Of a DNA stretch of 64,000 bases, positions 37,014 through 49,027 are shown in pieces. The first letter of the stretch is position 1. The number at the start of each line of letters is the position of its first letter. The DNA is from Oidiodendron maius Zn (Eukaryota > Ascomycota > Leotiomycetes > Myxotrichaceae): NCBI GenBank assembly GCA_000827325.1, contig KN832885.1, forward strand, positions 62,001 through 126,000, read 5' to 3'. Made by a program: the position numbers and the translations under genes. The notes under the pieces were generated by a model. It was given only the letters and a program-made list of their open reading frames with translations. It did not search any database and was not told the DNA's origin.

Positions 37014-38614
37014 TCACAGTTGTGCGTCACGATCGTATCCCCACACCTCTTTCAAATCTGCAGCCCTCCACTTCCCGGCCCAACCAGTCTTGGCCTCTAT
37101 GGTACAAATTAATTCGACAAGTGCTTTATGTTCAACCGGGTGACTGAGTAATTTTCCAGCTACCCAGAGAGGCTGGATGGCATTGTTCAAGCATCCATGA
37201 TGCTCGTTGGTAACAGATATGCCACATATCCTCTTAGCATGCCATATTTTTGATCCAATTTGACCTAACTCTGTAGGATTAATCGATTGGGGGCATATAT
37301 CAAGAAGAAGCAGGCATGCTGTATGATAGAGCTGGTTTGATGAAATGGCGCATGCAGCAGCATAGAGAATAAACGGGAAAGGACTATTTTGAGAATCATC
37401 TCCTTCTACAAACTGAAGTGGGAGGAGTTCCGGCGGCCTGTTATGACACCAATCTTGAACTTCTGACCACAATTTATGCCAGCTATGGATGAAAGGCTCA
37501 TCGTCGGTATTGTCAAGATATTGTAAAGGTTCGCTGGCGTGTGTCCAGATAAGATTACATACTCGGGCAGCTAGATAGACAGCGTAATTGGCCCACATAT
37601 CTCCTGAAGAGTGAGCGTGAAAGAGGTAGAAGGCATTTTCCGGTCTTTTATCGGGGGGCAGCCAGTTATCGAGCGGCAGAACGACACTCTCCTCTCCCGC
37701 TGATATAATTGCTGCACATAAATCTGTATAAAATAGTAAGCATCTAATATATTGTAAAATTTAAACTCTTGGCTTACCCATCCTTGCATAACACCAGAAG
37801 ACAGCCTGGAGAAGCCCTCCACTAAAGCCATTTATCGAATGGCTTGAGAGTAAAGCAGCACAACCATCTAAATGTCTTCGCCAGTTTGAGGGAGACGCTG
37901 ACATCATTTCCATGACACAGAGTATGACACATGTAGCCATGATATTGGGATCTCGAGTGAGCAGTTGTGGAGTCAGGCTACGAATAGACTCCTGATACAG
38001 TTGTAAACTGTCGTGATCACCATGTAGCTTCTTCTCTCTCTCTATTTGTCTAGCTGAAATAGCTAAAATTGCATAAACGAGTGGAAAAGATGATTGCGCC
38101 AGTATAGGTACTTTAGTCGTGAAGTGCTGCTGCTCATCAAACATGTCAAGCTGTTAAGGTTAGAGACGTACGGTGCTTTATGAAATGAAACGCTACGTAC
38201 CCATGGTGCTACCTCATCAATATACTTTCTCAGCCATATCACTCTCTCTCTAGTTGAGATAATCTGTCTTATTATAGACGCAGCCGGGAGCGTCGCGGGA
38301 AGGGGAGAAGTTGGTGTGCCGGGATTAACTGGGCTGCCAACTCTCGTCGGTGCCAGTGACTGAGCACTGGTGAGAAGAAGATCTCGAAACTCTCTTTGAG
38401 ATTCAAGAAATCGGGGGTCGTCCGAATATTCGTCGTATGCCGAGAAGTTTGGAAATCCTTCGGCACCTAAAATCATTTGGTCTTCATGGCTTTCCGATCT
38501 GCGGCGCCTTGAATTCGCAACATTCATTGCCGCATCTTGCAGGGCCACGGATGCAAATTGCTCGAGGCCGAAAGAACTCCCTAATGAACCCCCTAAGCCG
38601 GCTTGATATTCCAT
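37014..38614 (-). CDS. ARCA-like fungal transcription-factor-domain protein, zinc cluster not found
   Basis: A 498-residue product from exons 38614-38201, 38150-37778 and 37723-37014 on the minus strand, with consistent phases. The regulatory domain resembles the gene at 34656: FTTKVPILAQSSFPLVYAIL, WRRHLDGCAALL, a C-terminal AGKWRAADLKEVWGYD. The N-terminal part starts MEYQAGLGG and has a basic patch SRRRR, but no Cys-rich cluster. Upstream (38700-39164) the minus strand has an open frame containing RRNPLRWTIK. That resembles the segment following the zinc cluster in ARCA-like proteins, so an eroded or undetected N-terminal exon is possible. As it stands it may be a truncated regulator. Confidence 0.68.
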
Positions 38615-39415
38615 AGAAAATTAGATCTAGCCTATGTCTTCGCCCATGCAGTGATCCAGTGTCGAAGGGTGGGGCCACACCCTCTGCAGTCAGCCACACT
38701 TAAAGCCACTCTAGCCCGGAATCAGGAACGAGTTCGGATCCTGATGTGGTAGACGCACAAAAAAACGAAAAACGAGTTGATATGGAGGAATTAGAGGGGG
38801 TGCTTTCAATTCTTGGCAGATGGAAAGTCATCGGCTCCACATTAGGCAATATCTGGAGCGGCTGGTTCTCTCGCTTAACATGCCATAAGCGTTGACCAGG
38901 TTCCTGATTTGGGGCCTGAAGGGCAATAGATTGACACACCACGAGATGCATTAGATATCCACTGGGAATATGATGATAGGGAGGATAAATGTCAAAGCCG
39001 AATAACTTGATAGTCCATCGAAGAGGGTTCCGCCTTTGTTCTTTGTGATGACAGGCCCTTTCGTTTCTAGCGCGAGAGTAGTGGCTACAGTTACCCGAAT
39101 TTGTTAACCACTGGCTGCCTAAAAGGGAAGCCATAGCCGCCAAAGCCAAGATTATGAACAGCATGGGTAATATTCACTCAGAGCTTTAGGGGAGGGCCTG
39201 TTTCAAGGTCATAAATTGCAACTGAGAAGGGGAAGATAAAATGTGATGGTTAGATGTGCATACTCCATCAAAGATTTTCAATAGGCAAAAAAATCGGTAT
39301 GGGCACAGGCTTTGTCCAGCCTTCAACCGATGACACTGCCTACCATCAGAACACGAACGTTATTTTGTTATCTATGCAAGCTTGTGATAATGTGGATATA
39401 ACCTTTTATTATTAA
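38615..39415. other. Upstream region of the ARCA-like gene
   Basis: 800 bp between two minus-strand genes. It contains a 154-codon minus-strand ORF (38700-39164) that I do not call a gene, although it may hold decayed 5' coding sequence of the regulator. Otherwise nothing is recognised. Confidence 0.35.
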
Positions 39416-40222
39416 TTATCTATCTAGAATCCTGCTAATCTCTTGTTCCACAGTTTTCATACTCTCTCTCCACAAACCCGGGCCTATGCTAATTCTCGCA
39501 ACACCTAGGTTACCGATATCTTTCACGCTCAGTGCATCCGGCATGCTCTTTCTGTAGATCACGTTCAGTCGTCCCTCTAATCCTTTGACAAGCTGTGCAA
39601 CCTCTGCATCTCTTAGGCCCCTCTTCATACCACCCCAGACAAATACTGTTGTTGCTCCCGCGTCGAGGTATTTCTTTCCTCTGTCTATTGCCTCGTCTAT
39701 CGTCCCACCGAGTAACACACAGTCAGTCCTCGCATTTACCACAAAGTTTGGGACACCCTTTGCGGCCGCTGTTTTCATAACAATACGGATCTTTTTGACA
39801 TGTTCGTCTGCATCTACAAGCTTCAAGCCTCCTTCACTGCTCGATGAATCCTCGAGATTGATTCCCACCACGCCTATTTCGATCACGGATTCGATACCCT
39901 CTTCTAATCGCGCCCCGTATCCGTCTTGCATGTCCACCGTAAACGGAATGGATGAGGCCTTGCCATCTTTGACTAGCTGCTTTGCGATCTTCCTGATGGT
40001 GCTAAGGTTTTCTTCAAATGTAAGCTCGTCATCTTCCAACCCAGCAACTGCAGCAACTGCAAAAGATGCTGTAGCAATAGCTTTGGTCTCTGGATGGCGT
40101 AATGCTAGAGCCGCAGTTGGGGGGTCCCAAACATTCGTTAACAAGAGTGGGCGGCCCGGCACATGGAGGGCCCGGAAGTCTTCTGCCAATTTTATGGCTA
40201 TTGTAGGATCGAAACCGCTCAT
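39416..40222 (-). CDS. Isocitrate lyase / PEP mutase superfamily protein
   Basis: An intronless 268-residue protein (start 40222, MSGFDPTIAIKLAEDF). An open frame runs up to 40387, but the added residues look unlike the family. The TIM-barrel pattern is clear: GRPLLLTNVWDPPTAAL, the metal-binding PFTVDMQDGYGARLEEG, IGVVGINLEDSS, PNFVVNARTDCVLLGG and GATTVFVWGG. The KKCGH catalytic loop of true isocitrate lyase is absent. It belongs with the PEP-mutase-like or oxaloacetate-hydrolase-like proteins that break or rearrange C-C or C-P bonds in 2-hydroxy acids. The substrate is unknown. It is divergent with a carboxymuconolactone-decarboxylase-like gene. Confidence 0.8.
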   Translation of the reverse strand: MSGFDPTIAIKLAEDFRALHVPGRPLLLTNVWDPPTAALALRHPETKAIATASFAVAAVAGLEDDELTFEENLSTIRKIAKQLVKDGKASSIPFTVDMQDGYGARLEEGIESVIEIGVVGINLEDSSSSEGGLKLVDADEHVKKIRIVMKTAAAKGVPNFVVNARTDCVLLGGTIDEAIDRGKKYLDAGATTVFVWGGMKRGLRDAEVAQLVKGLEGRLNVIYRKSMPDALSVKDIGNLGVARISIGPGLWRESMKTVEQEISRILDR

Positions 40223-40835
40223 AATTTGTTCGTGTGACGTTGCAACTGGCAAATGATTCGGATGCTCGATCTCAGCGTCTAGGAAGGTATATACCAGCTG
40301 TAATTCGGAAACCGGCTGGAGAAAGGCAAGACTACCTCTTTTGAGTACTTTTAATCTTACAACCCTAATCCTGTGCAGAGTGTTCACAGGGAAAGATGTG
40401 GAATCATAATGTCATATCTCTGCACTGTGTTTTAAACGGGTTCTTGCGCTCAAAGTGGCCAGTCGGGTGTTGTTTGTCCTGCGTGCTGACAAGTTACAAG
40501 AAGTGTATGATCTCAAACTGACCAACCAAATACTTTCGGTTCTTACTAATGACTAACCTTGTCCATTGCACCCTGGATTCATCATCAACATCTAGATAGA
40601 CTAGTTCTCAATCGTGAAATTTTCATGCGTATCTATAAAGACGTTGACTCAATTAGCCTTGTTAATATGACAAATGTAATATCCGTTGAATGGCAGACTT
40701 GGTCTATCTGTACTTAAATTCGCGATCTCTCCATCTTCAATCTCAGTACAGCCGAATATTAATAATTGCGTAGCAACAAGAAGATCCCACATAGGGTAAA
40801 GCTCAAGCCATCAGTCTTAAGCAGATTATTTTGCA
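40223..40835. promoter_or_regulatory. Divergent region between ICL-like and CMD-like genes
   Basis: A 613-bp region carrying the promoters of both flanking genes. No specific site can be assigned. Confidence 0.35.
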
Positions 40836-41372
40836 ATGCGTCTACCATACGTTCCAAATCCTCCCCCAACCAGCACACCAGAGGAAGCCGAAATCCTTGC
40901 TCTGGTCCAATCGCGCCGAGCTCCAGGTCCCCTCCAAGCCATCGATCTTACACTTCTTCACGCACCACCTATCGCTTCTGGATGGGCAGCATTTCTGGGG
41001 GCTGTGCGCAACCGATCAACCTTGCCCGCAGATATTCGTGAAATCTCCGTCCTCCGAGTAGCAGTGCTCTGTCAGTCTGAATATGAGATAAACGAGCATA
41101 CTCCATACGCACGGCGAGCCGGGGTTTCAGAGGCGGAAATAACATCAGTGCTGAATGGAAGCAAAGAAGGATTAAATGAGATGCAGTGCGCAGCGGTTGA
41201 ACTTGCTGAAGCCATGACACGAGATGTTAAGGTGCCTAGGCAGATATTTGAGAAGTTGAGAAAGTGGCTGAACGACAGGCAGATGGTCGAGATTACTGCC
41301 ACCGTGGCTGCTTTGAACTGTGCAGCAAGATTTCTAGTGGCACTAGACGTGGGCGAATTTGATTCGGAATAG
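40836..41372 (+). CDS. Carboxymuconolactone decarboxylase family protein
   Basis: An intronless 178-residue protein of the AhpD/CMD fold. The helical core motif is seen in LPADIREISVLRVAVLCQSEYEINEHTPYARRAGVS, where Glu and His of the family's EW..H-type motif correspond to EINEH. The downstream helices include MQCAAVELAEAMT and MVEITATVAALNCAARFLVAL. There is no CxxC pair, so AhpD-like peroxidase activity is unlikely. Members include gamma-carboxymuconolactone decarboxylases and many uncharacterised fungal proteins. It is 31 kb from the catechol cluster, so a pathway link is speculative. Confidence 0.78.
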   Translation: MRLPYVPNPPPTSTPEEAEILALVQSRRAPGPLQAIDLTLLHAPPIASGWAAFLGAVRNRSTLPADIREISVLRVAVLCQSEYEINEHTPYARRAGVSEAEITSVLNGSKEGLNEMQCAAVELAEAMTRDVKVPRQIFEKLRKWLNDRQMVEITATVAALNCAARFLVALDVGEFDSE

Positions 41373-41578
41373 TCAAGAGGACTTGAAACTTGTTAAAAGA
41401 TTAATTTTGCGTGATTTAGCGGCGTCCTGCGCCTGAAGCAATCTAGTCTAGTGATTTTACTGAAGTTTATTTGTACCACAGACTTATGACGCTCTAAGCT
41501 TTCAACGTCTCATGCAGTTTTGATATTTGCTAGGAGTTCCCACTCTCCTCGGCGCTGTTTGTGTCCGACGGTATATGG

Positions 41579-43859
41579 CTATGGCCCAGCATTCCGTAAG
41601 GTTTCCCGCTCTTCAGGAGACATGGGTATTCCTGCATAATCTTTGCGAAACATCTTCCCAGGAGGCAATGTAGGAAGACCAGCTTTTTGAACTAGTTGCT
41701 CGCGCCCTGTCCATTTTAGACCCACTTTCACGATAGGGGGTTCTTTCTCCTTGCCCTTCCCCGAGGAAATTATTTGAAATGGAGCCTCGCATTCATCTGG
41801 GATGCTTATTAGCAAACGCCTTACGAGTATCTGGAGGCATGAAGTTACCATCGTAGCCGTATATCAAACTACGGTTCGCAAAATTTGCCTCGACTCCAGG
41901 GATGAACGAATAGTGAAGGCGGCTTTTACCTAGCTGCGAGTCCATGCCGGCAACGCGATCGTAGATCTCAATATCAATCCACTTAGCCCCTTTTAGCCAT
42001 ATGATAACAAAATTCTTGTTCCACACTGGATTTTGTGATTTAAGTGCGACCTCTGTCTTAAATTCCATGAGTTTGACTAGGCCATCAATTTTATTCTCGC
42101 CGTAGCAGACAACTTTGGCCCATGCCGTAGGTGTTCTGAAGTTTGGCTTAGGAAGCCCCGTGGCAGATATGACCATCAATTCGAGATTGTCCCTTCTATC
42201 ATTAGGCGCGAAAATCCTTTCCGCTTCCTGCCACTCTTTCAAAGCTGTAATTGCCTGGGCCTGGAGACCTCGCTGTACCCGATGCCAGTCTCGGCAGAGG
42301 CGAACTAGGTCCTCGATTTCCCCCCATCCCGCTAACTGCTTTTCAATCCAAGATGTTCGGATGGCCATTCTCTTCCTTCTCCACAGAATTTCAAGCTCCT
42401 TCACTGTGACCGGTGTATAATTTTGACTAGAGAAGATCTGAGAAAGGACTTCTAGCAGTCCCATTATGTATGTTAGAAGCCTGTAACTGGTCTTTTGGGC
42501 AAGCTCAAACTCTTTATGCGGAAAGTCTATGTCATTGTATATCGCCGTGGCTGTACTCTGTTCGAAATCAAGAATATCCAAATCACTGAGGTTCTCGGCC
42601 TTTGGTTTCCAGTCTTCAAACAGGCCGAACTTTCCAGTAGCTGCAGATAAAACCTCTATCGTATGAAATGCCTCAACGATAGGATCACGGCCAGCCGCAC
42701 CTTTCTTATGATCGTAATATATTCGTAATAGAGCAGCCAGCCTTTCAACTTCCTTCCGCAACCTTGGCGCTGTCTCATATGCCATTGTTGAGAATGACGT
42801 TGCGTCTAGAAATGTTATAACGTCGCGCCTGTTCTTGTAGTCTAGTTGGAAAGATTTTGGAAGCCACGAATATCCATGGGGACCGCGGGCCGGGTCTTCT
42901 TCGCGGTCGAGATATCGATAATTTGCTTCCTTTTCGATAGCCCTCTGGATTAATCGAGAAAATTCCTCGTCTACAGCCTGATCATTTCCCTCGTCGAAAG
43001 TATATGGTGGCGGTTCCGTTGATGATGAAGCGCCCACTGACATTATTGGACTATCAATGGCCATGAGCCGTGATGTGTTCTCCAAAGATTGGACCTTCTC
43101 AGCAATGGTCTGACGCTGAGGCCCGGCAGTGTAATCTGGCGGCAGATCTTCTTCCTCTACAGTTATGCATGCGGACTCGGTTTCACTAGGAAGATATTGT
43201 GTCAGCCAATCGTCGATGAAAAATAATTCCTCCTCGACGAGAGTTGTAGCAATTCCGAAATTTTGAAGCTCCCCGCTCAAAATAGCCCACTCTCTAATAC
43301 TGGATTGTTGATCTTTTTCGGATTTAAGCTTGATTATTTGTTCCAGACTGTCCGTTATTCTTTTCTGCGAGTGCCTATTAGATATGAATCAGCACTTCCC
43401 ATAAAAGATTCACTGGACGGTGCCCGAAATGCTGAAAAATGAACAAGGTGTGGTTTACAGAGCAACAAAATCAGCCAAAGGCAGCCATTGCCCTCAGGAG
43501 ACCGAGAGCATTAAAATCAGAATCTCAGGTACGGATATATCCTATTACCAAACTACCCAACCGCGTCACGTCGTCGCAGTTTTGACCGGACGGTTGAAAT
43601 GGCGTGGAAAGGAAAGCTCTTACCTTCGTAGGGTGAGATGAAAGGACTGAAGCTGAGTGACCTGGTCTAATAATTTGCTTTGGATAGATAAAACTCCATC
43701 AATACTATTCTGATGTGATTTAAAATCCGCCAGTGCCTTCTCAATGTCCAGGAGGATCGAGCTACATCCAATTCTCAGCTCGCGGATTGTCCTTTCATCA
43801 TCGGCAGTCAGATCATTGCCCTGCGCATTCTCGTCGATCAGACGCAGCGCTCCAATCAT
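41579..43859 (-). CDS. C2-domain protein with fungal helical N-terminus
   Basis: About 659 residues if translation starts at the ATG at 43859. Exons are 43859-43624, 43374-41849 and 41796-41579 on the minus strand. The first intron is long (249 bp) and ends TCTAATAG. The second is 52 bp with a clear GCTAAT branch site. The N-terminal third is helical and charged (LDIEKALADFKSHQ, RITDSLEQIIKLKSEKDQ). Near residue 440 a C2 domain begins: NLELMVISATGLPKPNF, AWAKVVCYGE, NPVWNKNFVIIWL, KWIDIEIYDRVAG. C2 domains bind phospholipid, often with calcium. In-frame coding continues upstream to about 43922 behind a possible acceptor, so a further 5' exon is likely and the N-terminus is unresolved. Confidence 0.65.
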
Positions 43860-44612
43860 TGAAAGTACCGTATTGCAGACTGAATTTGCCTGTGGAGGCG
43901 CATTGGATAGAACACGGTAGTGCTGGTTTCAGTCAGATCAGTCTCTTTTCTCACGCTACACAAGGGACGCCGTGCCTTCCACGCTCTTTCCGCCAAGTCG
44001 TCCATGTTACTGCGCCACTCAAGAGGTCAAGGTCGATGCGAGTCAGGCAAGTCGATTTGGCCAATCTTGAATGCAAGATCCGAGAATTATTTAGTGGCCC
44101 GATTATACAGAAGCAAATTTTGCATCGTGAGGGGGCTGGGAGTAGACACGAACTGCGCCGCATAGATGACCCGCTTTAGCTCGGATTCTGTGCGCTCCTC
44201 CACTGTTCCGTATAGGGCTCAATGCCTGATACGACCAACAGCACAAGAGATTGGTTGTTAATTACACTGTACCCACTATGGTTACATTACGTATTTCTGT
44301 AGACCTGACCTGAACCATGAGTTGACTTTGGTATTTATAATGGAACATAATAATCTTGGAAAGGAAATATTTCATGCTAGCCCATTGATAGCCCCATATT
44401 CGGCGACGAGCTGGTTGTTTGTCTGTCCAGTTAAAAGGACGCAAAAAGTATATTGTGCTTCCAATGACTCGGGTCCTTAGGCATATATCGCTACATTGTG
44501 AGACAATACAGTACAGCACATCGTACATATTCTCACATATTCCTTCAATCGCAGACCCGAGAACACATTCATTTTCTTCATCCAGTACATTTTCACGTCC
44601 TAGACTAGGGTG
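43860..44612. other. Divergent region; unresolved 5' end of the C2 gene
   Basis: Between the C2-domain gene (-) and the AmpC-like gene (+). The part below about 44160 may hold additional 5' exon sequence of the C2 gene; I could not place it with confidence. The rest is promoter sequence. Confidence 0.3.
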
Positions 44613-46186
44613 ATGGAGCTGCTCTCCTCTCCAAACTTCCATTCTCACGTGGAGGAGCTCATGAAACTACATCATGTGCCCGGCCTCGCCATTGCAATCG
44701 TGAAGGATGGAGTGATAGCATCCACAGGGTACGGGATGGCATCACTAAACCCGCCAGCACCGTGCACTGCAGACACGCTCTTCGATATTGCGTCATCTTC
44801 CAAGTCTCTCACAGCCGCATCTGTTGGCTTACTCGTCAATGACGATGAGAAGTATCCTGATGTTCAGTATGAGGCCACAATGTCGAGTTTATTACCTGAC
44901 GATTTCGTCATGTCGGACGATGGATATACCAAAGCAGTGACTGTTGAAGACATCCTCAGTCATAGATCGGGTATGGCACCGTACGTATCTTAAGCGTGTA
45001 TCTTGGGTCGCAAGTCACTGATAGACATAGCCATGATAACTCCTACTTGAGTCCACGAGCAGCATATCCTGATGATGCGCGCTCCGTCACCAGGAACTTG
45101 CGAAATTTGCCAGTCTGCGCCCCGATCCGGACGAAATACGTTTACTGCAATATAATGTTTACAGTAGCTACTTACCTGGTGGAAAAGAAGAGTGGCATGT
45201 CTTTCTCTGATTTTCTCCACCGCCATTTCTTCCAGCCACTAGGAATGCACGATACAAACCTGCAACCGGAATGCGCTCGGACCAAAGGACTTGGAGACCG
45301 CATTGCTACCGGTTATTCTTGGAACAGAGAGGCAGCAGAATATAGAGAATTTCAGAGTCCTGATTGTCCCGAGGCCCAAGGTGCCGGTTCAATCATTACG
45401 AGTGTGAATGACTATATCAAATGGGTCCAGGCTATGATGAACCACGAAGGGCCTATATCTCCTGAACTGTACAAAGGCTTAGTAAAATCTAGAATCCTAC
45501 AGAATCCGGATGCCATAGACCTACGCCCGTTGTCGTCCCCAACGGCGTGTGCCCTGGGCTGGGAGATCTTCTATTATCGTGGCTATATGGTGGTAAATCA
45601 TGATGGCGAAGTATCTGGCTTCGGCAGCTGCCACTTCTTCCTACCTGAACTCAAATTTGGCGGTGTTATCTTCGCGAACAGTACGGATGGGGGTACGGTG
45701 GCTACCATTTTAGCACGTGAATTGATTGATGAGGCTCTCAAAATACCTGCTGTTGAACGGCCTAACTGGAATGAAATTGAATCCCAATATAGTTTGGATA
45801 ATGGTGAAGAGACGCTGGAAGAACTGATGCAACAGCTATGTCCTGGTATCACAGAACCACAGCCACAGATGATACCGCTCAGCACATACCTCGGCGAGTA
45901 TTGGAATCCGGGCTATCACTCCTTGACAGTCATCGTAAAAAACGATAAGCTGTTCATCGATGCAACAGACCGGTCCTTCGGGTTTTCGCTGGTTTTTCAA
46001 CATGTACATGATCAGACGAAGTACATCGTACATCTAAGTGATTTCTTAGAAGGAGGTGACATCCTTTTTAAGGCGGAGTTCAGGCTTGAGAAGAATAAAG
46101 CTGTTAAGTTAGGTCTGCATATTGAAGCTGAGTTGGAGGAATTGATTTGGTTTGACAGGGTCGAGGGTCATTTTACGGATAAGTGA
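44613..46186 (+). CDS. Beta-lactamase/AmpC-like serine hydrolase
   Basis: A 507-residue protein encoded by exons 44613-44980 and 45031-46186 (50-bp intron, phase 2). The class C beta-lactamase/DD-peptidase fold motifs are in order: SxxK in DIASSSKSLTAA (Ser nucleophile), VEDILSHRSGMAP, YxN in KYVYCNIMFTVATYL, and a His-Asp-Gly triad-like VVNHDGEVSGFGS near residue 330. The C-terminal 120 residues form the extra beta-rich domain seen in fungal members. Such fungal proteins act as esterases, transacylases or beta-lactam hydrolases. The substrate cannot be inferred. The start at 44613 lies just before the conserved NFHSHVEELMKLHHVPGLA. Confidence 0.82.
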
Positions 46187-47246
46187 AAGCTTAGGTCAGA
46201 CTTTAGAGGTTGGTGGATAGTAAAAAGTAATTATAACGCCGTTGAGTTGGTTATGTGTTGGAAATAAACAAGTGATACACATATCTCTTCTCTGATGAGA
46301 TCACCTAAGTTTTATTGCGAATTCCAATTGCACTATCTACTCCAGACGCTTTTAGGGGTAATAAAAGGCAATAGAGAGCTGTGTCATATAGTTATATGCT
46401 GAAATCCCTCTTTCCACAACCGCAATACGTTAACATATATTCATCTAATTCTATATATTCAATAATGTAGTTTTTTCGAGACTCGAATGCAATAGTATTA
46501 GAAGTGCTATGATACTAATGATTATCAATTAATAGCAACGAAGCCAAGCTGACTGCACATATTTACAGTTGTAATCGCAAGGTGATGACTTCAAAAGGCT
46601 TATATGAGATCAATATATTGCCTTCGGTTATGGCAAGCTCTTCTAGATCATCCTGAAGAATACTTGTCTTGAAAACTTTTTAATCAGATAGGGAGCTACG
46701 ACAGGTCAGTAATTTGTAGGGACTCCACTGAGTAAGCTCACGTCTTAATTGTTGCCACAGCAGACCTCCAAGGCCCTCGTAGGTTCTAAGAATGATTGAC
46801 TTCCCGGGCCTGGGCTCGACTTTATAATAGCTATCCAATCCTTCGAGTTCATAGCCTCATAGAAATTGAAATTATTGCATGAAAAGTTTTAGGAGTATGC
46901 AATTATGCAGCCAGCGGGCTGGGCGTTATCGGAGTTTTATTCATCTTCAGCAAGAGTGCCCATGAGAGGGACCGCAGTACTATGGTTCAATTATCATAGA
47001 ACTGTATTCTAGATGGGAAATATCGTCCATCCCGAAAACTAACGGATTTAATAAGGCATAAGCTTGATCAGTAATCGATAACGATGTCTCCGGAGGCAGT
47101 GTAGAAAATGATTAGTGAACAAGTTCAGTACTGGGAGTTGTGATGAGTGATCAGAATCGACTAGTCAGCTGCAGACTACAAGACGTTCTCATCGTCAAGA
47201 ACAGTGCCTTCAGTTCCTTTAAACGCCGTTGCACGGATAATTAGCC
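46187..47246. other. Intergenic region (1.1 kb)
   Basis: AT-rich spacer between the AmpC-like gene and the bZIP gene, both on the plus strand. No ORF with family character, repeat or RNA gene is seen. Confidence 0.35.
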
Positions 47247-48740
47247 ATGTCGTCGTTGTTGGAGAACGAAGAGGTGCAGTGGGAGGATCCACTGACCGAT
47301 ATCTTTAGCCAATCAGCGTGCAGTTTCGATATTCCAAGCCTCCACTGGGACGTGGAGTTGGACGGGCTCGATGGAGACTCCACAATGCATGATACAAGCC
47401 TGGTGAGTGCTGCAATTCAGCCAGACTCGTATGAGATATTGGGTGGCTCTGAAAGCCCGTCTCGAACGTCAGTGCCGGGTCCAAAGCCTAAAGCCAAGAA
47501 AGGCAAAAAGGGAAGGCCGCAGAGTATCTTTGACCATGGCAGTCAATCTGCTGTCGATGTAGGTCGAAAAATTGGTTTCAATAGTGTCTGCAATGCCCCG
47601 TAATATCCCTACCTCCTACTTACTGTTAGACAGAGAAGAAGGACACAAGTACGGCTAGCACAACGAGCTTACAGAAATCGTAAAGAGGCTACGGTAGCAT
47701 CTCTGCGTAATGATGTCGATGATCTCAAAGCTCGACTGATTGGAATGGAGAATACTGCAAATGAACTATTTGATGTTACCGGCTCGCTTTCATATTTGCC
47801 TGAAACTGCGAAATATGCGATCCAAAGTCTTCATAAGAGGTTGGAACAATACCGGCTTCCTCTTCATTTGCGATCCGCAGTACAGACAACAGAAGGAACT
47901 TTGCCATTCTCAGTTTGGAAGGCTACTGACTCTGGTGATGTCCCTATTTCTAAGGATATGCCCATAGAGAACAGTGTCACCCAACTTTCTCCTGCAAGCT
48001 CTGATATAGACCAATCTCCCTATACCTTCGACAGTTTTAAAAATCCTCCAGAACCTCAACCGGACTTCAGATCTTCAATATCGGCATTCGCCAGCTTCAA
48101 CGAGACCCTGCTGAAATTTTCCCTGAGACTAAGACACGAAGCCTTAAGAGGTGCTTACAATTTGGCTAAGAAGCCCGAAACTCCATATAAAGTTCTGTGC
48201 AGGGTATTCCGATACTGCATCTTCTCATGCACGAGAGAGGAGATAATACAACACTTGGACTTCCTGATTCAAGAGTCTGCTAAAACAACATACCAAACAT
48301 TGGCATCGATGGTGCTAAGCGACGCCGACTCTGTCTCAAATAAGTCATTCTCGCGTTCCCCGTTTTATTCGACTATAGAATCTGCGAAAATGGAGACCAA
48401 CGATGCATATATGAGCCCAGAGGGGGTAACCAACTACTTGCAATACAGAGGCTTGGCTATTGATCCCGAGTTAACATCCGTTGAGTTCACAATGACCCCT
48501 GGGAATTTATTCGGCTCAGCTTCTACGCTATTTGATGAGATACGCCAGAAGAAAAAGATCCGCGTCAGTGCGAGCAAGTTACAATATGGTTCGTATGAGT
48601 CAATATCTGAATTTGTTTACATCTGACGTACTTTGCGTCCAGAATTGATGGCTCGAATGGTGTGTTTGGCCGTTGGGCCTGGAATTCGGGCCTCAAAGAT
48701 CGACGAGGCTATCCGATCAACTGTAATAGCAGCGATCTAG
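47247..48740 (+). CDS. bZIP transcription factor
   Basis: A 454-residue regulator from exons 47247-47558, 47634-48588 and 48643-48740. Splicing intron 1 (75 bp, acceptor GACAG) creates the basic region: RRRTQVRLAQRAYRNRKE, followed by a leucine-zipper-like ASLRNDVDDLKARLIGMENT. The Ala-Gln-Arg-Ala-Tyr-Arg pattern is that of fungal AP-1/Yap-like and related bZIPs. Upstream lies a Lys-rich PKPKAKKGKKGRPQS stretch. The last exon is needed for the conserved C-terminal block ELMARMVCLAVGPGIRASKI. Without it the frame ends early at 48626. Its target is unknown; an oxidative or xenobiotic stress role would suit the neighbouring genes. Confidence 0.82.
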
Positions 48741-49027
48741 ACGGTTCACTAACCTAGTTGATAGATTATAGAATAAGCCGGATGTAACGGTTCACTGGAA
48801 ATGGGAATTATAGCTGGCTTCTAATACTTCAATGCATTTTGATAGTGAACTGGAACACTCCACTAAATTCGGCATACGCGAGAAGGGAAATAATAACACG
48901 ATAGCCATAGAATGGGACTCTGGTTGAAACAAATATCAACGTCATTTGAGTGATCAGATATTAACCAAGTCATTTACATCCTTCCACGGCCTACTAAATT
49001 TCACTAGAGGTAACTCGACCATCCTCT

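Noticed and set aside
38700-39164. 154-codon minus-strand ORF upstream of the ARCA-like gene
   Set aside because: No complete domain and no intron signals linking it to the regulator; only RRNPLRWTIK is suggestive, so it is mentioned but not called.
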